From Pseudorasbora parva (lineage: Eukaryota > Chordata > Actinopteri > Cypriniformes > Gobionidae): 64,000 bases of DNA. Below are positions 33,871 through 43,925 of the stretch, piece by piece. Each line of letters starts with the position of its first letter. Position 1 is the stretch's first letter. The stretch spans positions 6,382,428 to 6,446,427 of the forward strand of contig NC_090173.1 of NCBI RefSeq assembly GCF_024679245.1, written 5' to 3'. Both the position numbers and the translations under genes were made by a program. The notes beneath the pieces are model-generated. The model had not been told where the DNA came from. It worked only from the letters and a program-made list of their open reading frames with translations, and did no database searches.

Positions 33871-35947
33871 TTAAGGAGTTAAGAGATAAATTTCTCTTAT
33901 TGCAAAAAAAATTACAAATGCACCTGCACCTACACCTACACATACTCCTAAGCCTGCCAGAATGAAGATGTGCTTTTTGAATCCACAGGCTCCTCTCTCT
34001 GCACATTGTTCCTCATATTCTCTTCTCAAACGCATCTCTGTCTCTCTTCTGACTCTCTCTATTTCCATTTGATGTTCGCTCTCTCTCTCCTCCTCCCTTC
34101 TTATCTTCTCCTTCTCTTCTCTCCTCTTTTTCTCCAGGTTCTCCTGTTCAATTTCTCCCCTCACTCGTGTCTCTGTCTCTCTTCTGATTTTGTCTAATCT
34201 CTCCTGATGTTCTCTCTCGCTCGCCTCCTCCTCTGCTCTCTTCTTCTCCTCCTCTGCTCTCTTCTTCTCCTCCTCTGCTCTCTTCTTCTCCTCCTCTGCT
34301 CTCTTCTTCTCCTCCTCTATCCTCCTCTCGTTCTCCTTCATCATGTCTAGTGTGTAGCAGGAGTTTGTGTTCTCAGTCATGAGTCTGTCAATCTTCTCCA
34401 TGAGTTCAGTCACCTGCTGTCTGTTTGCTGGAGCTTTAATGTTAAACTCATGATATCTCCGACCACATCGATTAATAAAATCAGATAACTGAGTGTTTCT
34501 CCTGATCATTTCTCCTAGTGTTCTCATGTGTCTCTGATCTGCATGAGTGAAGAGCACTAGAGTAAATCTGAGAGCTTCTGCTCCAAACTTCAGCTCAAAC
34601 CAGCGAATGAAGTCCATCTCCTGCTCAGTGAAAGTGCTCAAAGACAGAAGAAGCAGGATCACATGAGCTCCGGCAGAACATAATTCAAGAGCTTTCTTCA
34701 GCTCTGAGTCTGAATCAAAGTCAGTGTGAGTGGAGAAGATGAAGTCTGGAGTATCGATGAGTGTCACGCTCCTGTTATTAACAGCAGCGGTGTGTGTCTG
34801 ACAGACTCTGGTCACTGATGAAGATCTCATTTCTGACTCAAACACGCGATCATTAAAGATGGCGTTTCCTGTGGCGCTTTTCCCGGATCCGGTTTTACCG
34901 ACCAACAGCAGCCGGAGATCTTCATCAACATCATCTCCTTCTCTCAACGGTGTGTTCTCAAAGGTCTAAAAAACACAAAACAACACAATGTCAGTTTAAG
35001 GCCCTTTCACACCGGACGCGTAACGGAAAAGCGAAGCAAATATTTTGCATGCAAATATTTCGCGTCAAAACCATTCACATCAGCGACACAAATTTGCGAT
35101 GTTTCAGAGATCCAACATTACAAAACATTCGCAGCAACAGCTGAGAAAACACGGACACTTCATCATTCAGTGAAGACGGGCTTTTCATTTTATTTAAAAG
35201 ACCGAAAAGAAGGTTTCGGGCGCACCCAGTCTTAAAGAACAGAGAGTCTGAAGGGGAGGATGCTAATCTTGTACAGGAGCTAAAACTTCATCATGGCCGG
35301 TTCTGCACTTACTTTCTAAAGTCTGTGGAACAATTTGAGGATCTCATCCCGAAACAGTAACATTAGCTCTGCATCTGACGAGACTAACACACACTTCAGG
35401 AAACAATCAATCCGGAGCAGATGTTTCCAGTTGAGTCTTGTGAACATTTAAGTGCCACTGACATACTGATGGCAACGCATTCACTTTCCATAGTCGCAGA
35501 CACAAGGTTTAGAAAAAACAACAACAATTCATAAAAGGTTTTGCAAGTTATTGCTGTCTGTAAACACATCTGCAGGTGTACAGCTTTAACTAGAACTATA
35601 GCAGTAATCTCATGAGAAACGCCACACCTGGCACAGGTTAATGTTGAGAGAATAACTCGTGACATCAACTGGATATTTCGTCACCTTTGTTTCCTTGTGT
35701 TTCTGTCGCCGCTAGAGTAAAAAAAAAAAAAAAAAAAAATCAACATCGAAACGAAATAAGAAAAAAGTACTTTTTTGGCCGCAGCACATTTGCGTTCGGT
35801 GTAGAAGCGGTCATTACACACACAGCTGGTAAAAAAATAAAACCATTGCGCAAATTATTTGCACGTCAAAATCACTTCCAGTGTGAAAGGGCCTTAAACA
35901 CATATGCTTGTTAAATTAGTAAAAGTGTCACTCACCTGATAGCTCAT
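33871..35947 (-). CDS. GIMAP-family (AIG1-type) GTPase with C-terminal membrane anchor
   Basis: Two coding exons join in frame: 35947-35936 (MSYQ, donor GTGAGT) and 34965-33871, giving 368 residues. AIG1-type G domain: P-loop GKTGSGKS (27-34), SSVTR in the G2 region, LIDTPDF (G3, with Asp where many have Gly), LFTHAD (G4), then the AIG1 C-terminal helices. A coiled coil follows with four near-perfect KKRAEEE heptads, more charged helix, and a hydrophobic anchor HIFILAGLGVCVGVGAGAF near the end. GIMAPs are membrane-associated GTPases of lymphocyte survival and immune responses that assemble through the G domain. A Harbinger-like element sits in the intron. A further upstream 5' UTR exon is likely (acceptor near 36000). 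The exact paralogue cannot be named. Confidence 0.88.
35000..35893. mobile_element. 894-bp Harbinger-like MITE in the GIMAP intron
   Basis: Ends GGCCCTTTCACACCGGA and CCAGTGTGAAAGGGCC are inverted repeats, with TTAA on both outer sides (34996-34999 and 35894-35897). Inner subterminal regions also pair (GCAAATATTT with AAATTATTTGC). No transposase. Terminal style is that of fish PIF/Harbinger-like MITEs. The target could be TTAA or a 3-bp TAA/TTA. Confidence 0.7.
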
Positions 35948-36039
35948 GGTCCCCTTTTGCTTCTTTAAAGACACTTTCACAAAATGTATTCACCAACCCC
36001 TAACAGAAAAACAAAAAAAACAAATAACAATATGGAAAT

Positions 36040-36914
36040 CAGGCTTGTGCACAATTTGGAATTGAATTGAGAATGACTCCTGAACTCCAGTTCAGTTCTT
36101 GAATTTGAACTGAATTTGAATTGATGTCAAAAACAGGATCTAGAATTACAATTCAAATCTGAATTAAAGGAAGCAGAATTTAAATTTAATAAAAATTCAA
36201 AGTAATTCATATACACGTCCATCTTGCCATAGCAGCTTCCTCTGCACCTGTTGAGAGAATCTTTATTGTTTTAGGAAAGATCTTCAGACCAGAATGCTGC
36301 AGACTCAATGATAAAACATTTGAGGAGCGATTGAGAATCGGATGCATCAGTGTTGATCAGAGTTTTGCATTGGAATTGATGATAACTGCATTTACAACAA
36401 ATTTGTGTTATTTGATTACTTTGAAATGAAAATAACATTTGAACAAAAAAAAAAATTAAACAACATTGAGGGGTAATTTATTTCAAGAATTTGATCATTA
36501 TCTATATTTCAGAACAAAATGTATCCGGGGTTGAGGAGTGACAAAAAAATGAATCATGGGTCAAAAAACAAACAAAATTGAGGCGATGATTAAAAATAGA
36601 GTGCATTTTCTTAAGAATTTTATTTAGAGACACCATTGTTAGTTCCCAGCATGATTTGCCTGTGGCTGGAAATGGAGTTTAATATTGAAATTAAGTGTTT
36701 AATGTGTTTTTGAGTGAAGGGAAACATCTGTTAATGTATAATGTTCACTTGTTTGACTTTTGAAAGAATTTCTGTTATGTTGAAGTTTTGACCGTTACCA
36801 TTATGCAGAAGAGTAGAGCAATAAACCTAACCCTAACCCACAGTGAGCAATTACATTTACAAAGTAACCTTGAATGGATGCCAATTCTGAAATTCTGAGT
36901 TTTGCACAAGCCGG
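36040..36914 (+). mobile_element. hAT element relic, 875 bp
   Basis: Terminal inverted repeats CAGGCTTGTGCA and TGCACAAGCCGG. Flanking 8-mers ATGGAAAT (36032-36039) and AAGGAAAT (36915-36922) match 7 of 8, as expected for an aged hAT duplication. A coding remnant of the hAT C-terminal dimerisation region lies at 36220-36348. The rest is AT-rich. Confidence 0.75.
36220..36348 (+). pseudogene. hAT transposase C-terminal dimerisation segment
   Basis: The frame reads HLAIAASSAPVERIF then CCRLNDKTFEERLRIG. The SS-x-P-VER-F core is the hallmark of the hAT C-terminal dimerisation domain. Only ~43 codons survive, with no start, BED finger or catalytic residues, inside an element with hAT-like ends. 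Confidence 0.75.
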
Positions 36915-37427
36915 AAGGAAATATACTGCAAAATATAATGCAATATATAACATAATATATTTCCATTTATGAAAAGCTGGTGCTTATGTTTTTAAATATA
37001 CTGCAATATATTATTTGACCCTGTGTGGCTATACAGTAAACTCCCGTGTTAAATTAACACCAGCAGGGTTTCACACTGGCAGCGTTTGTCTTGCACAGCT
37101 GAACCGCAGCAAATAAAAAATTAAATAAATAAAAATACACTTGTTGAATGCAACTTTGTTAAATTTATAATTTCGATCAGTTAAATTTATAATTTCGATC
37201 AGTATCAATTTATATGTACAGTGGGTACGGAATGTATTCAGACCCCCTTGAATTTTTCACTCTGTTATATTGCAGCCATTTGCTAAAATCATTTACATTT
37301 TTTTTTTCTCATTAATGTACACACAGCACCCCATTTTGACAGAATTGTTGACATTTTTGCAGATTTATTAAAAAAGAAACACTAAAATATCACATGGTCC
37401 TAAGAATTCAGACTCTTTGCTCAGTAT

Positions 37428-37892
37428 TTAGTAGAAGCACCCTTTTGATCTAATACAGCCATGAGTCTTTTTGAAAACGATGCAACAAGTTTTCCACACC
37501 TGTATTTGGTTGTTCCTCTGCCATTCCTCCTGGCAGATCCTCTCCAGTTCTGTCAGGTTGGATGGTAAATGTTGGTGGACAGCAATTTTCAGGTCTCGCC
37601 AGAGATGCTCAATTGGGTTTAAGTCAGGGCTCTGGCTGGGCCATTCAAGAACATTCAATGAGTTGTTGTGAAGCCATTTCTTGGTTATTTTAGCTGTGTG
37701 CTTAGGGTCGTTGTCTTGTTGGAAGGTGAACCTTTGGCCTAGTCTGAGGTCTTGAGTACTCTGGAGAAGGTTTTCATCAAGGATATTCCTGTACTTGACC
37801 ACATTCATCTTTCCCATGATTGCAACCAGTCGTCCTGTCCCTGCAGCTGAAAAAGACCCCCACAGCATGATGCTGCCGCCACCATGTTTCAC
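37428..37892 (-). pseudogene. Tc1-type transposase, C-terminal catalytic half
   Basis: Minus-strand residues HGGGSIMLWGSFS, FQQDNDPKHTAKITKKWL and WPSQSPDLNPIEHLW are the second and third catalytic regions (D and E, spaced as DD34E) of Tc1 transposases. The N-terminal DNA-binding region and first Asp are absent on this strand; their counterpart is inverted at 38341. The C-terminal end runs on past the usual stop region. Confidence 0.85.
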
Positions 37893-38000
37893 TGTTGGGA
37901 CTGTATTGGACAGGTGATGACTAGTGCCTGGTTTTATTCAGACCCTTTGCTGTGACACTGCTGTCCATTTCTTCTGATCATCCTTAAGATGGTTCTACAC

Positions 38001-38193
38001 CAGGGCTATTCAAATCTTACCCTGGAGGGCCAATGCGCTGCAGAGTTTAGCTCCAACCCTGATCAAACACACCCACCTGTGATTTTCTAATGATATTGAA
38101 GACATTGATTAGCAAGTTCAGGTGTGTTTGATTAGGGTTGGAGCTAAACTTTGCACCGCATTGGCCCTCCAGGGTAAGATTTGAATAGCCCTG
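38001..38193. mobile_element. 193-bp hAT-like MITE at the centre of the Tc1 palindrome
   Basis: CAGGGCTATTCAAATCTTAC at the left end is repeated inverted at the right end, and the whole unit folds into a near-complete hairpin (arms continue through CCTGGAGGGCCAAT and GTTTGATTAGGGTTGG). Its flanks are inverted copies of Tc1 sequence, so no direct duplication can be seen. Confidence 0.7.
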
Positions 38194-38340
38194 GTGTAGA
38201 ACCATCTCAAGGATGATCAGAAGAAATGGACAGCAGCTGAGTTAAATATATAAGTGTCACAGCAAAGGATTGGACTTGATTAGGAAAGCCACACACCTGT
38301 CTATATAAGACCTTACAGCTCACAGTGCATGTCAGAGCAA

Positions 38341-38741
38341 ATGAGAATCATGAGGTCAAAGGAACTGCCGGAAGAGCTCAGAGACAGAATTGTGGCAAGG
38401 CACAGATCTGGCCAAGGTTACAAAAACATTCTGCTGCACTTAAGGTTCTTTAGAGCACCGTGGCCTCCATAATCCTTAAATGGAAGATGTTTGGGACGAC
38501 CAGGACCCTTCTTAGAGCTGACCGTCAGGCCAAACTGAGCTATCAGGGGAGAAGAGCCTTGGTGAGAGAGGTAAAGAAGAACCCAGAGATCACTGTGGCT
38601 GAGCTCCAGAGATGCAGTCGGGAGATGGGAGAAAGTTGTAGAAAGTCAACCATCACTGCAGCCCTCCAACAGTCGGGGCTTTATGGCAAAGTAGCCCTAC
38701 GGAAGCCTCTCCCGCATGAAAGCCTGCATGGAGTTTGCTAA
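38341..38741 (+). pseudogene. Tc1-type transposase, N-terminal DNA-binding half
   Basis: Starts MRIMRSKELPEELRDRIV, the helix-turn-helix of Tc1-type transposases. A frame shift near 38440 leads into ILKWKMFGTTRTLLR and the second helix-turn-helix (EITVAELQRCSREMGES). The catalytic domain has been deleted before the right inverted repeat. It is oriented opposite to the C-terminal half at 37428. Confidence 0.8.
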
Positions 38742-39063
38742 ATACATGGATGGTGAGAAATAAGATTCTCTGGTCTGATGAGACCATGATATAACTTTTT
38801 GGCCTTAATTCTAAGCGGTGTGTGTGGAGACTTAGGGCCATGTAATATATTTTTCTTTTTTAATAAATCTGCAAAAATGTCAACAATTCTGTGTTTTTCT
38901 GTCAATATGGGATGCTGTGTGTACATTAATGAGAAAAAAAGAACTTAAATGATTTTAGTAAATGGCTGCAATATAACAAATAGTGAAAAATGTAAGGGGG
39001 TCTGAATACTTTCCGCACCCACTGTATATAGCCTACTGTACATATAAGGATAAACTATTAATT

Positions 39064-39607
39064 GATTGCAAATACAGACAAATATCGTCCATTCTGTAAC
39101 ATTTTACGGCATTCTCCTCCAACTTGTCTGTCTCGTTCTTTGATTTATGATTGGCAGCATATATCTGCTGTGAATGCAACCGTGTTCCCCTCTGTCCTAA
39201 ACGCATATGCATATAACATGCTGTATAGGTAATTTACATGATAAAGTACCCCAAAAGTTAAGATACGCCTCTAGTTTTAATCATTTAAACTGGCCTTTGA
39301 AGTTTGGGCAAATACTTCTGGCAGTGTTGTGTTTTCGTATATTTTATTTATTTTTTCACAGCGCTGGATATCATATGGTGATTGTGAAACACACGGAACA
39401 CTTCACTACATGATTTCATGGTGAAATTGGTTATTTTCCATGTTAATCAAGAACATTGCATATGTGTTTGGGACAGAGGGAAACAGAGACGTATTTGCAG
39501 CAGATATATGCTGCCCATCATAAATCAAAGAATGAGACAGACAGGGGTCGGAGGAGAACACCGGGATGGTGACAGAATAGACAATACTTGTCTGTATTTG
39601 CAGTACA
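39064..39607. repeat. Foldback element with ~150-bp arms
   Basis: 39064-39216 (GCAAATACAGACAA..., TTTGATTTATGATTGGCAGC, ATATATCTGCTG) matches the reverse complement of 39455-39607 at roughly 80-85 percent by eye, with a 238-bp loop. No coding sequence. Class unknown. Confidence 0.7.
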
Positions 39608-40562
39608 CAAGCCACGTTTCAGCTGGTCCCGCTCTCCATACGCACAGCTTCTGTGATGAAGAGGAAAATAACATAAGTCGCACTGGACTATAAGTCGCAT
39701 TAGGGCAGAAGCAGAGCTGGAGCCGCGCGCGCTGTGCATAACGGAGCAGAAGAAAGAAAGTTTGAAGTGAGAAACTTGTGAGGGACTAGAGAAAAGCAGA
39801 GGTTACTTTAACTGTAATGAAGAAAACAAAAAAAGCTAATCGCGGACTGAAAGCAAGATGGCCAGAGCTGAAGGAACGAGTCCACAGACGCTTGAACTCT
39901 GCCGGGAGAGGCTCAGCCGCGCGAGTCAAACGCTGTGTCTGTGTGAATCATTCTCGGCATATTTTACTACATGCCCTAATCGTGCAGGCGCTCTCGCGGC
40001 CACTCGCATTGCTCGTGAACTGGAGCGCATCTCATCCTAATTTAACGAAACTCAGCGTACGCCTCATAGACATGAAATAGATCTTAAGAAAGCTTGACAT
40101 GTCTTTTAACAATTAAAAATGAAAAGAAATAGGCTACTCTCTGATTAGGTAATCCATGATGTGCATTTCTCTCTATAGGCGCGTTCACTACGGAGATGGT
40201 GGTCGTCAAATTAATAAACTAAAAATAATAACCCTGACGCACACTATGGTTAACTGAGTATTAACCGCTAAGGGCCTCGGTTAACGGTCAATGAAAAACT
40301 TGAAAACGTGCAGCCCTAATGGGATCTATTACTCACCATTTTTTTTTTCTTTATTTTTTTTTTTCTATTTACAACTATTTTAATTGTCCTTGTTTTTATT
40401 TTAATTGTGCATATGTTATCACTTTTTAATTCATTTCTATGTACAGCACTTTGAATTGCCATTGTGTATGAAAATGTGCTATACAAATAAAATTGCCTTG
40501 CCTATATACACACATTCACGGAATGAGTTACAATCAGTGGTTACTTTGTTTTACGTTTATGT
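39608..40562. other. No gene; LINE-type 3' tail at 40430-40502
   Basis: Short arginine/leucine-rich open frames near 39820-40080 have no recognisable domain. 40430-40502 (CTTTGAATTGCCATTGTG... GCTATACAAATAAAATTGCC) resembles the conserved 3' tail of fish LINEs. The segment TAAGTCGCACTGGACTATAA near 39675 is a short internal duplication. Confidence 0.45.
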
Positions 40563-40649
40563 TTGGAGTTAAGTTTGAAATTAAAATGCACTTGGGTTCA
40601 TGAACCTCGCCTCTTAAGTGGACAACCGTTACAGAATAACCGACCGCCA

Positions 40650-40815
40650 GCAATGGACCCAGCAGTTGCCCTCCTTTGCCTTCGTCAAGGCAGTCAATCC
40701 ATAGAGGAGTATGTGGAGAAGTTTCTGGAGTTTTCTCACAGTTTGGATTTTAATGATGTGGCTTTTAAGGACATTTTTTGTAAAGGGTTAACGCCATGTC
40801 TGAAATTTTCATTGT
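40650..40815 (+). pseudogene. Gypsy-type gag fragment
   Basis: Residues MDPAVALLCLRQGSQSIEEY then VEKFLEFSHSLDFNDVAFKD resemble the start of the gag domain of fish Ty3/Gypsy elements (QG-S-x-x-EY-V-x-x-F). About 50 codons, then the frame fades. It may be a separate relic from the chromodomain scrap at 43336. Confidence 0.5.
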
Positions 40816-40959
40816 ATGTGCATGTCCACTGTGAGAGACATAATCTAAAAAAAAAAATCCAGAAATCACAATGTATGCTTTTTAAACTATTTATTTGTAT
40901 GATACAGCTGCAAATAAGTAGTTATTATTTTCCCTGGTTCAGTAATGAACTCTTGTAAT

Positions 40960-41467
40960 AAAGTAGCAGTGGCTGGGACAGATTTTAAGTATCACCTCAA
41001 GATGCGATCTAATCCTGTTTACATGAAATAAGCCTGACCAGGTTTAAACTGACGGATCTGTTGCTATGACAGCAAGTCCAGGATGAGCTTCGAAGAACCA
41101 AACAATCCGAGATCATCATCATTAAAAATATACATTTTTATTTTAAAATATCAAAACACAGCTATATAGCATAGTTAAAAAAACATAATAATAAATAGCT
41201 TATGAACATTGACTTTCAGTCATTATTCACTTTTTGTCTCATGGTTTCTCAGCAGAATTCATAAAAGTTTAGAATATAATATATTTCCAACAGGGGCTCA
41301 GTGTGACAACATGCCCCACCTGCTCAACTGGAATTAACCGCGGCTCGTGTCTTCTGCTGTTAGATCAGCATTAAAGACCATCTCAACTGATAAATAACAG
41401 ATATCAAATTATAATAATGTCAGATTGGTCTAATTTTAAATAAGTACTAATGTTAATTTTTCATCTG

Positions 41468-41507
<40 letters not shown>

Positions 41508-41930
41508 GAAATTGTTGATATGGCAACTAGTATACACTAAGTTTGGTCATCCTGACGTGTGGAAAGTTTTAAACCATGAATCAATATTTTAAAAATTAAC
41601 ATTTCAGTCTGTACATACAGTACAGTTACTTTATGTTTAATCAGGTCATCTTTGTTTGTCGAGGTCGTTTATTAGCACAGCTGTTTCATAATACGCTCCG
41701 GATGTTCAGTATTTGCATGCTGATCGCGTCCTATGGAGACTCGTTTTCAACAGCTTCCTTTAAAAAAGACAGATAGTGACACAAACTTATATCTAACAAA
41801 AAAAAAAGTCAAATAGGCCTAGTATGAGGTTCTGGTTAGTTTATATTTACCCGAACCCGGAAGCATATGTACAGCAATTCACATGCTTTCAGTAGCCTAC
41901 AGCGAGTTTGTTAAATATACATGAACATAA
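40960..41930. other. No gene recognised
   Basis: AT-rich, with (TTA)n at about 41474-41506. No coding or structural signal that I can support. Confidence 0.5.
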
Positions 41931-41940
41931 ATTAACTTAC

Positions 41941-42017
41941 AGAGACGCTCACAAAACAGTCGAGGTGAGATGTGTTCCGTCAGAAACGAGCTTCGACAAA
42001 ATGTCCGTTGAAATGTT
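41941..42017 (-). other. Possible non-coding first exon (splice donor at 41940)
   Basis: On the minus strand a perfect donor GTAAGT (41940-41935) follows CGTCTCT. It lies roughly 80 bases downstream of an ISRE-like motif, the usual spacing for a short first exon of an interferon-inducible gene. The next minus-strand host gene is the GIMAP at 33871-35947, which shows an acceptor near 36000 before its start codon. Linking them is inference. Confidence 0.35.
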
Positions 42018-42029
42018 ACTTTCACTTTC
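42018..42029 (-). promoter_or_regulatory. ISRE-like element
   Basis: The minus strand reads GAAAGTGAAAGT, matching the GAAANNGAAA core bound by IRF/ISGF3 complexes. It stands in a locally GC-richer block (42030-42110) upstream of a consensus splice donor. Confidence 0.45.
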
Positions 42030-42159
42030 GACAGTTGCTCTAGCGGGATCACGCGACGCCGTGTGTGTCCAATAGGAGGCGCGGCTGTGATCCCATCCGA
42101 TGAAGCCGTGACGAATGAAAAAACCTGAAGGAATAATAACATTACTTTCACATCTCATT

Positions 42160-43330
42160 ATAGGCCTATTATTAAAAAAGCTTTACACTTCGAGGTATTA
42201 AAATGGTCACCTAAATTTCTGTGGGTAAATCTGGCCCAACGATTAAGGAATAATGTGGGCTACAGCAGGCACCCAGTGGTTATGGCCACAAATAATGATT
42301 TCAATATTATATACCATAAATTGTAATTTAAATATACAGCATTTCACAAAATACTAACCATGATCTGACATGATATAGTAATAAAGTGATTTAGCATTAG
42401 ATTTTATTGTTATTAGTTTAAGCTCAACAATGGCCTATATTAAACAAAAATATGATCTGACTCTTGAAATGAAAAGCTTTTGATAAATGAACATGCATCA
42501 GCCTAAAGGAAAATATGGATAAACTTAGAATATTCTCCACATCTTTTCATGAAGTCTGAGTAAACGTCCCGGTATGAATTCTGCCTGGCAACAGCTGATC
42601 TCATTCTCATATCCTGTGTTATTTATTATCACTACTGAACTGTGTGCTTTGATAAGAAGAAATCAGATTGAAGATGTAAGATGATAATTACCTCTTTTTC
42701 TTAATATTTTTAATGTTAAGCTTTATTTGAAAGAGTTGATATTTTACTGTAACACTAAAACCTTTGTACACCAGGCTTGTGGGGGTTAAAAATAGAGAAA
42801 AAATGTTAGTGGTCCCCTGCTGATATTTATTATTATTTTTATTTGCTCAAAGTTGGGGTATGTTATTTCTCAAAGTTGTTGCAGAACATTGTTGATATTT
42901 GAAATCAACCCAAACAAACACACCCCTCTCTTCATCACCCCGCCTCTAAAGCTCACCATCCAATCCTATCCGCCCTGCTCGAGTCGGTCTTAAAACCCAA
43001 GCAGCTCCAGACAAAGACAAACAATGACACTCAAAACTAGTGTTAAGCCCAAACTATACCCTGTCCGCATGCAGCCCAATATTTGAGACCGCACGGACGC
43101 TGCACATACAACAGAAAGACAGTCACAAAAGAAGAGTCACATCAATTGTACTGCGCATATGTCGAACTCGGCCATCAATAATTTCCTGATCACAACCATT
43201 CATTTCCCAGTGATATTCTTATGAGCTTTTCTTTTTTGTAATGTCTCTCAGCCATCCCTCTTTCTACAGTCAACATAGCAAACGGACTCAAATGTGACTT
43301 CATAATGGCACTGTTGGCGTGTTGCAGCCA
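42160..43330. other. No gene recognised
   Basis: AT-rich sequence. 42940-43150 is richer in C and could be LTR or promoter debris, but nothing can be demonstrated. Confidence 0.4.
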
Positions 43331-43335
43331 CTGGC

Positions 43336-43618
43336 ATGCATTATGTCAGCCAACTGTGGGCCATGCGTGGCAATGATATAGATATTGTCCAGGACATCTT
43401 GGACTCCCGGCAGCGTGGTGGCCTACTCCAATATCTGGTGGACTGGGAGGGTAATGACCCTGAGGAACGCTCATGGGTTCCCAGGAATGACATCCTTGAC
43501 CCCAACCTGCTCGAGACCTTCCATGTATCCCGTCCTGACCGGCCAGCACCTCGAGGCAGAGGTCATCCACCACATCGTTGGGGTCCTCGGCCCTCAGGAG
43601 CGGGCCGTGGAGGGGGGT
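43336..43618 (+). pseudogene. Chromodomain from a Ty3/Gypsy pol C-terminus
   Basis: The frame reads [20 protein letters not shown], then [19 protein letters not shown] and [11 protein letters not shown]. This is the chromodomain plus Pro/Arg tail at the end of the integrase in fish chromodomain-bearing Gypsy elements. Chromodomains guide integration by reading histone marks. Integrase and LTR are not found around it, so it is an orphan 3' fragment. Confidence 0.75.
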
Positions 43619-43925
43619 TACTTCAGCGATTATCATATGGCTTTGTATCAGTAGAAACTCTGGAGTATATTCGAATGATTGTGCTCCTCCTCCTCATATC
43701 TCCCTGAGACAAGAGATTTATGCATTTTATTTCTGGAAAAATTCCTCTTATGACGCAAATTGACGATATTTCTGTCATCGGAGGAGTTTTTGGCCAAAGG
43801 CTAAAGACTATAGCCAGCAAAGGGAGCTATTTCCTCATGTTTTACACCTGCGCATGGGGGGGAGGGATCCCTCTCACAGCTTAGCTCGCAGCTGCAGCCT
43901 GCAGGCATTCATGAAAACAAAGCTA

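Larger units (their letters stand above)
37219..39024. mobile_element. Palindromic composite of two deleted Tc1-like copies
   Basis: Outer ends CAGTGGGTACGGAATGTATT and its inverted counterpart are each flanked by TA (37217-37218 and 39025-39026). The left half carries the C-terminal transposase part on the minus strand (37428-37892). The right half carries the N-terminal part on the plus strand (38341-38741). The shared inner segment (CTGTCCATTTCTTCTGATCA, 37961-38000 against 38194-38236) is inverted around a 193-bp MITE. So this is two partial copies facing each other, not one element. Confidence 0.8.

Noticed and set aside
39817..40080. Arg/Leu-rich 87-codon frame
   Set aside because: No domain, not supported by splice sites or context. 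Composition fits chance in a locally GC-richer block.
43346..43636. 96-codon minus-strand frame
   Set aside because: It is antisense to the Gypsy chromodomain, which is the recognisable reading.
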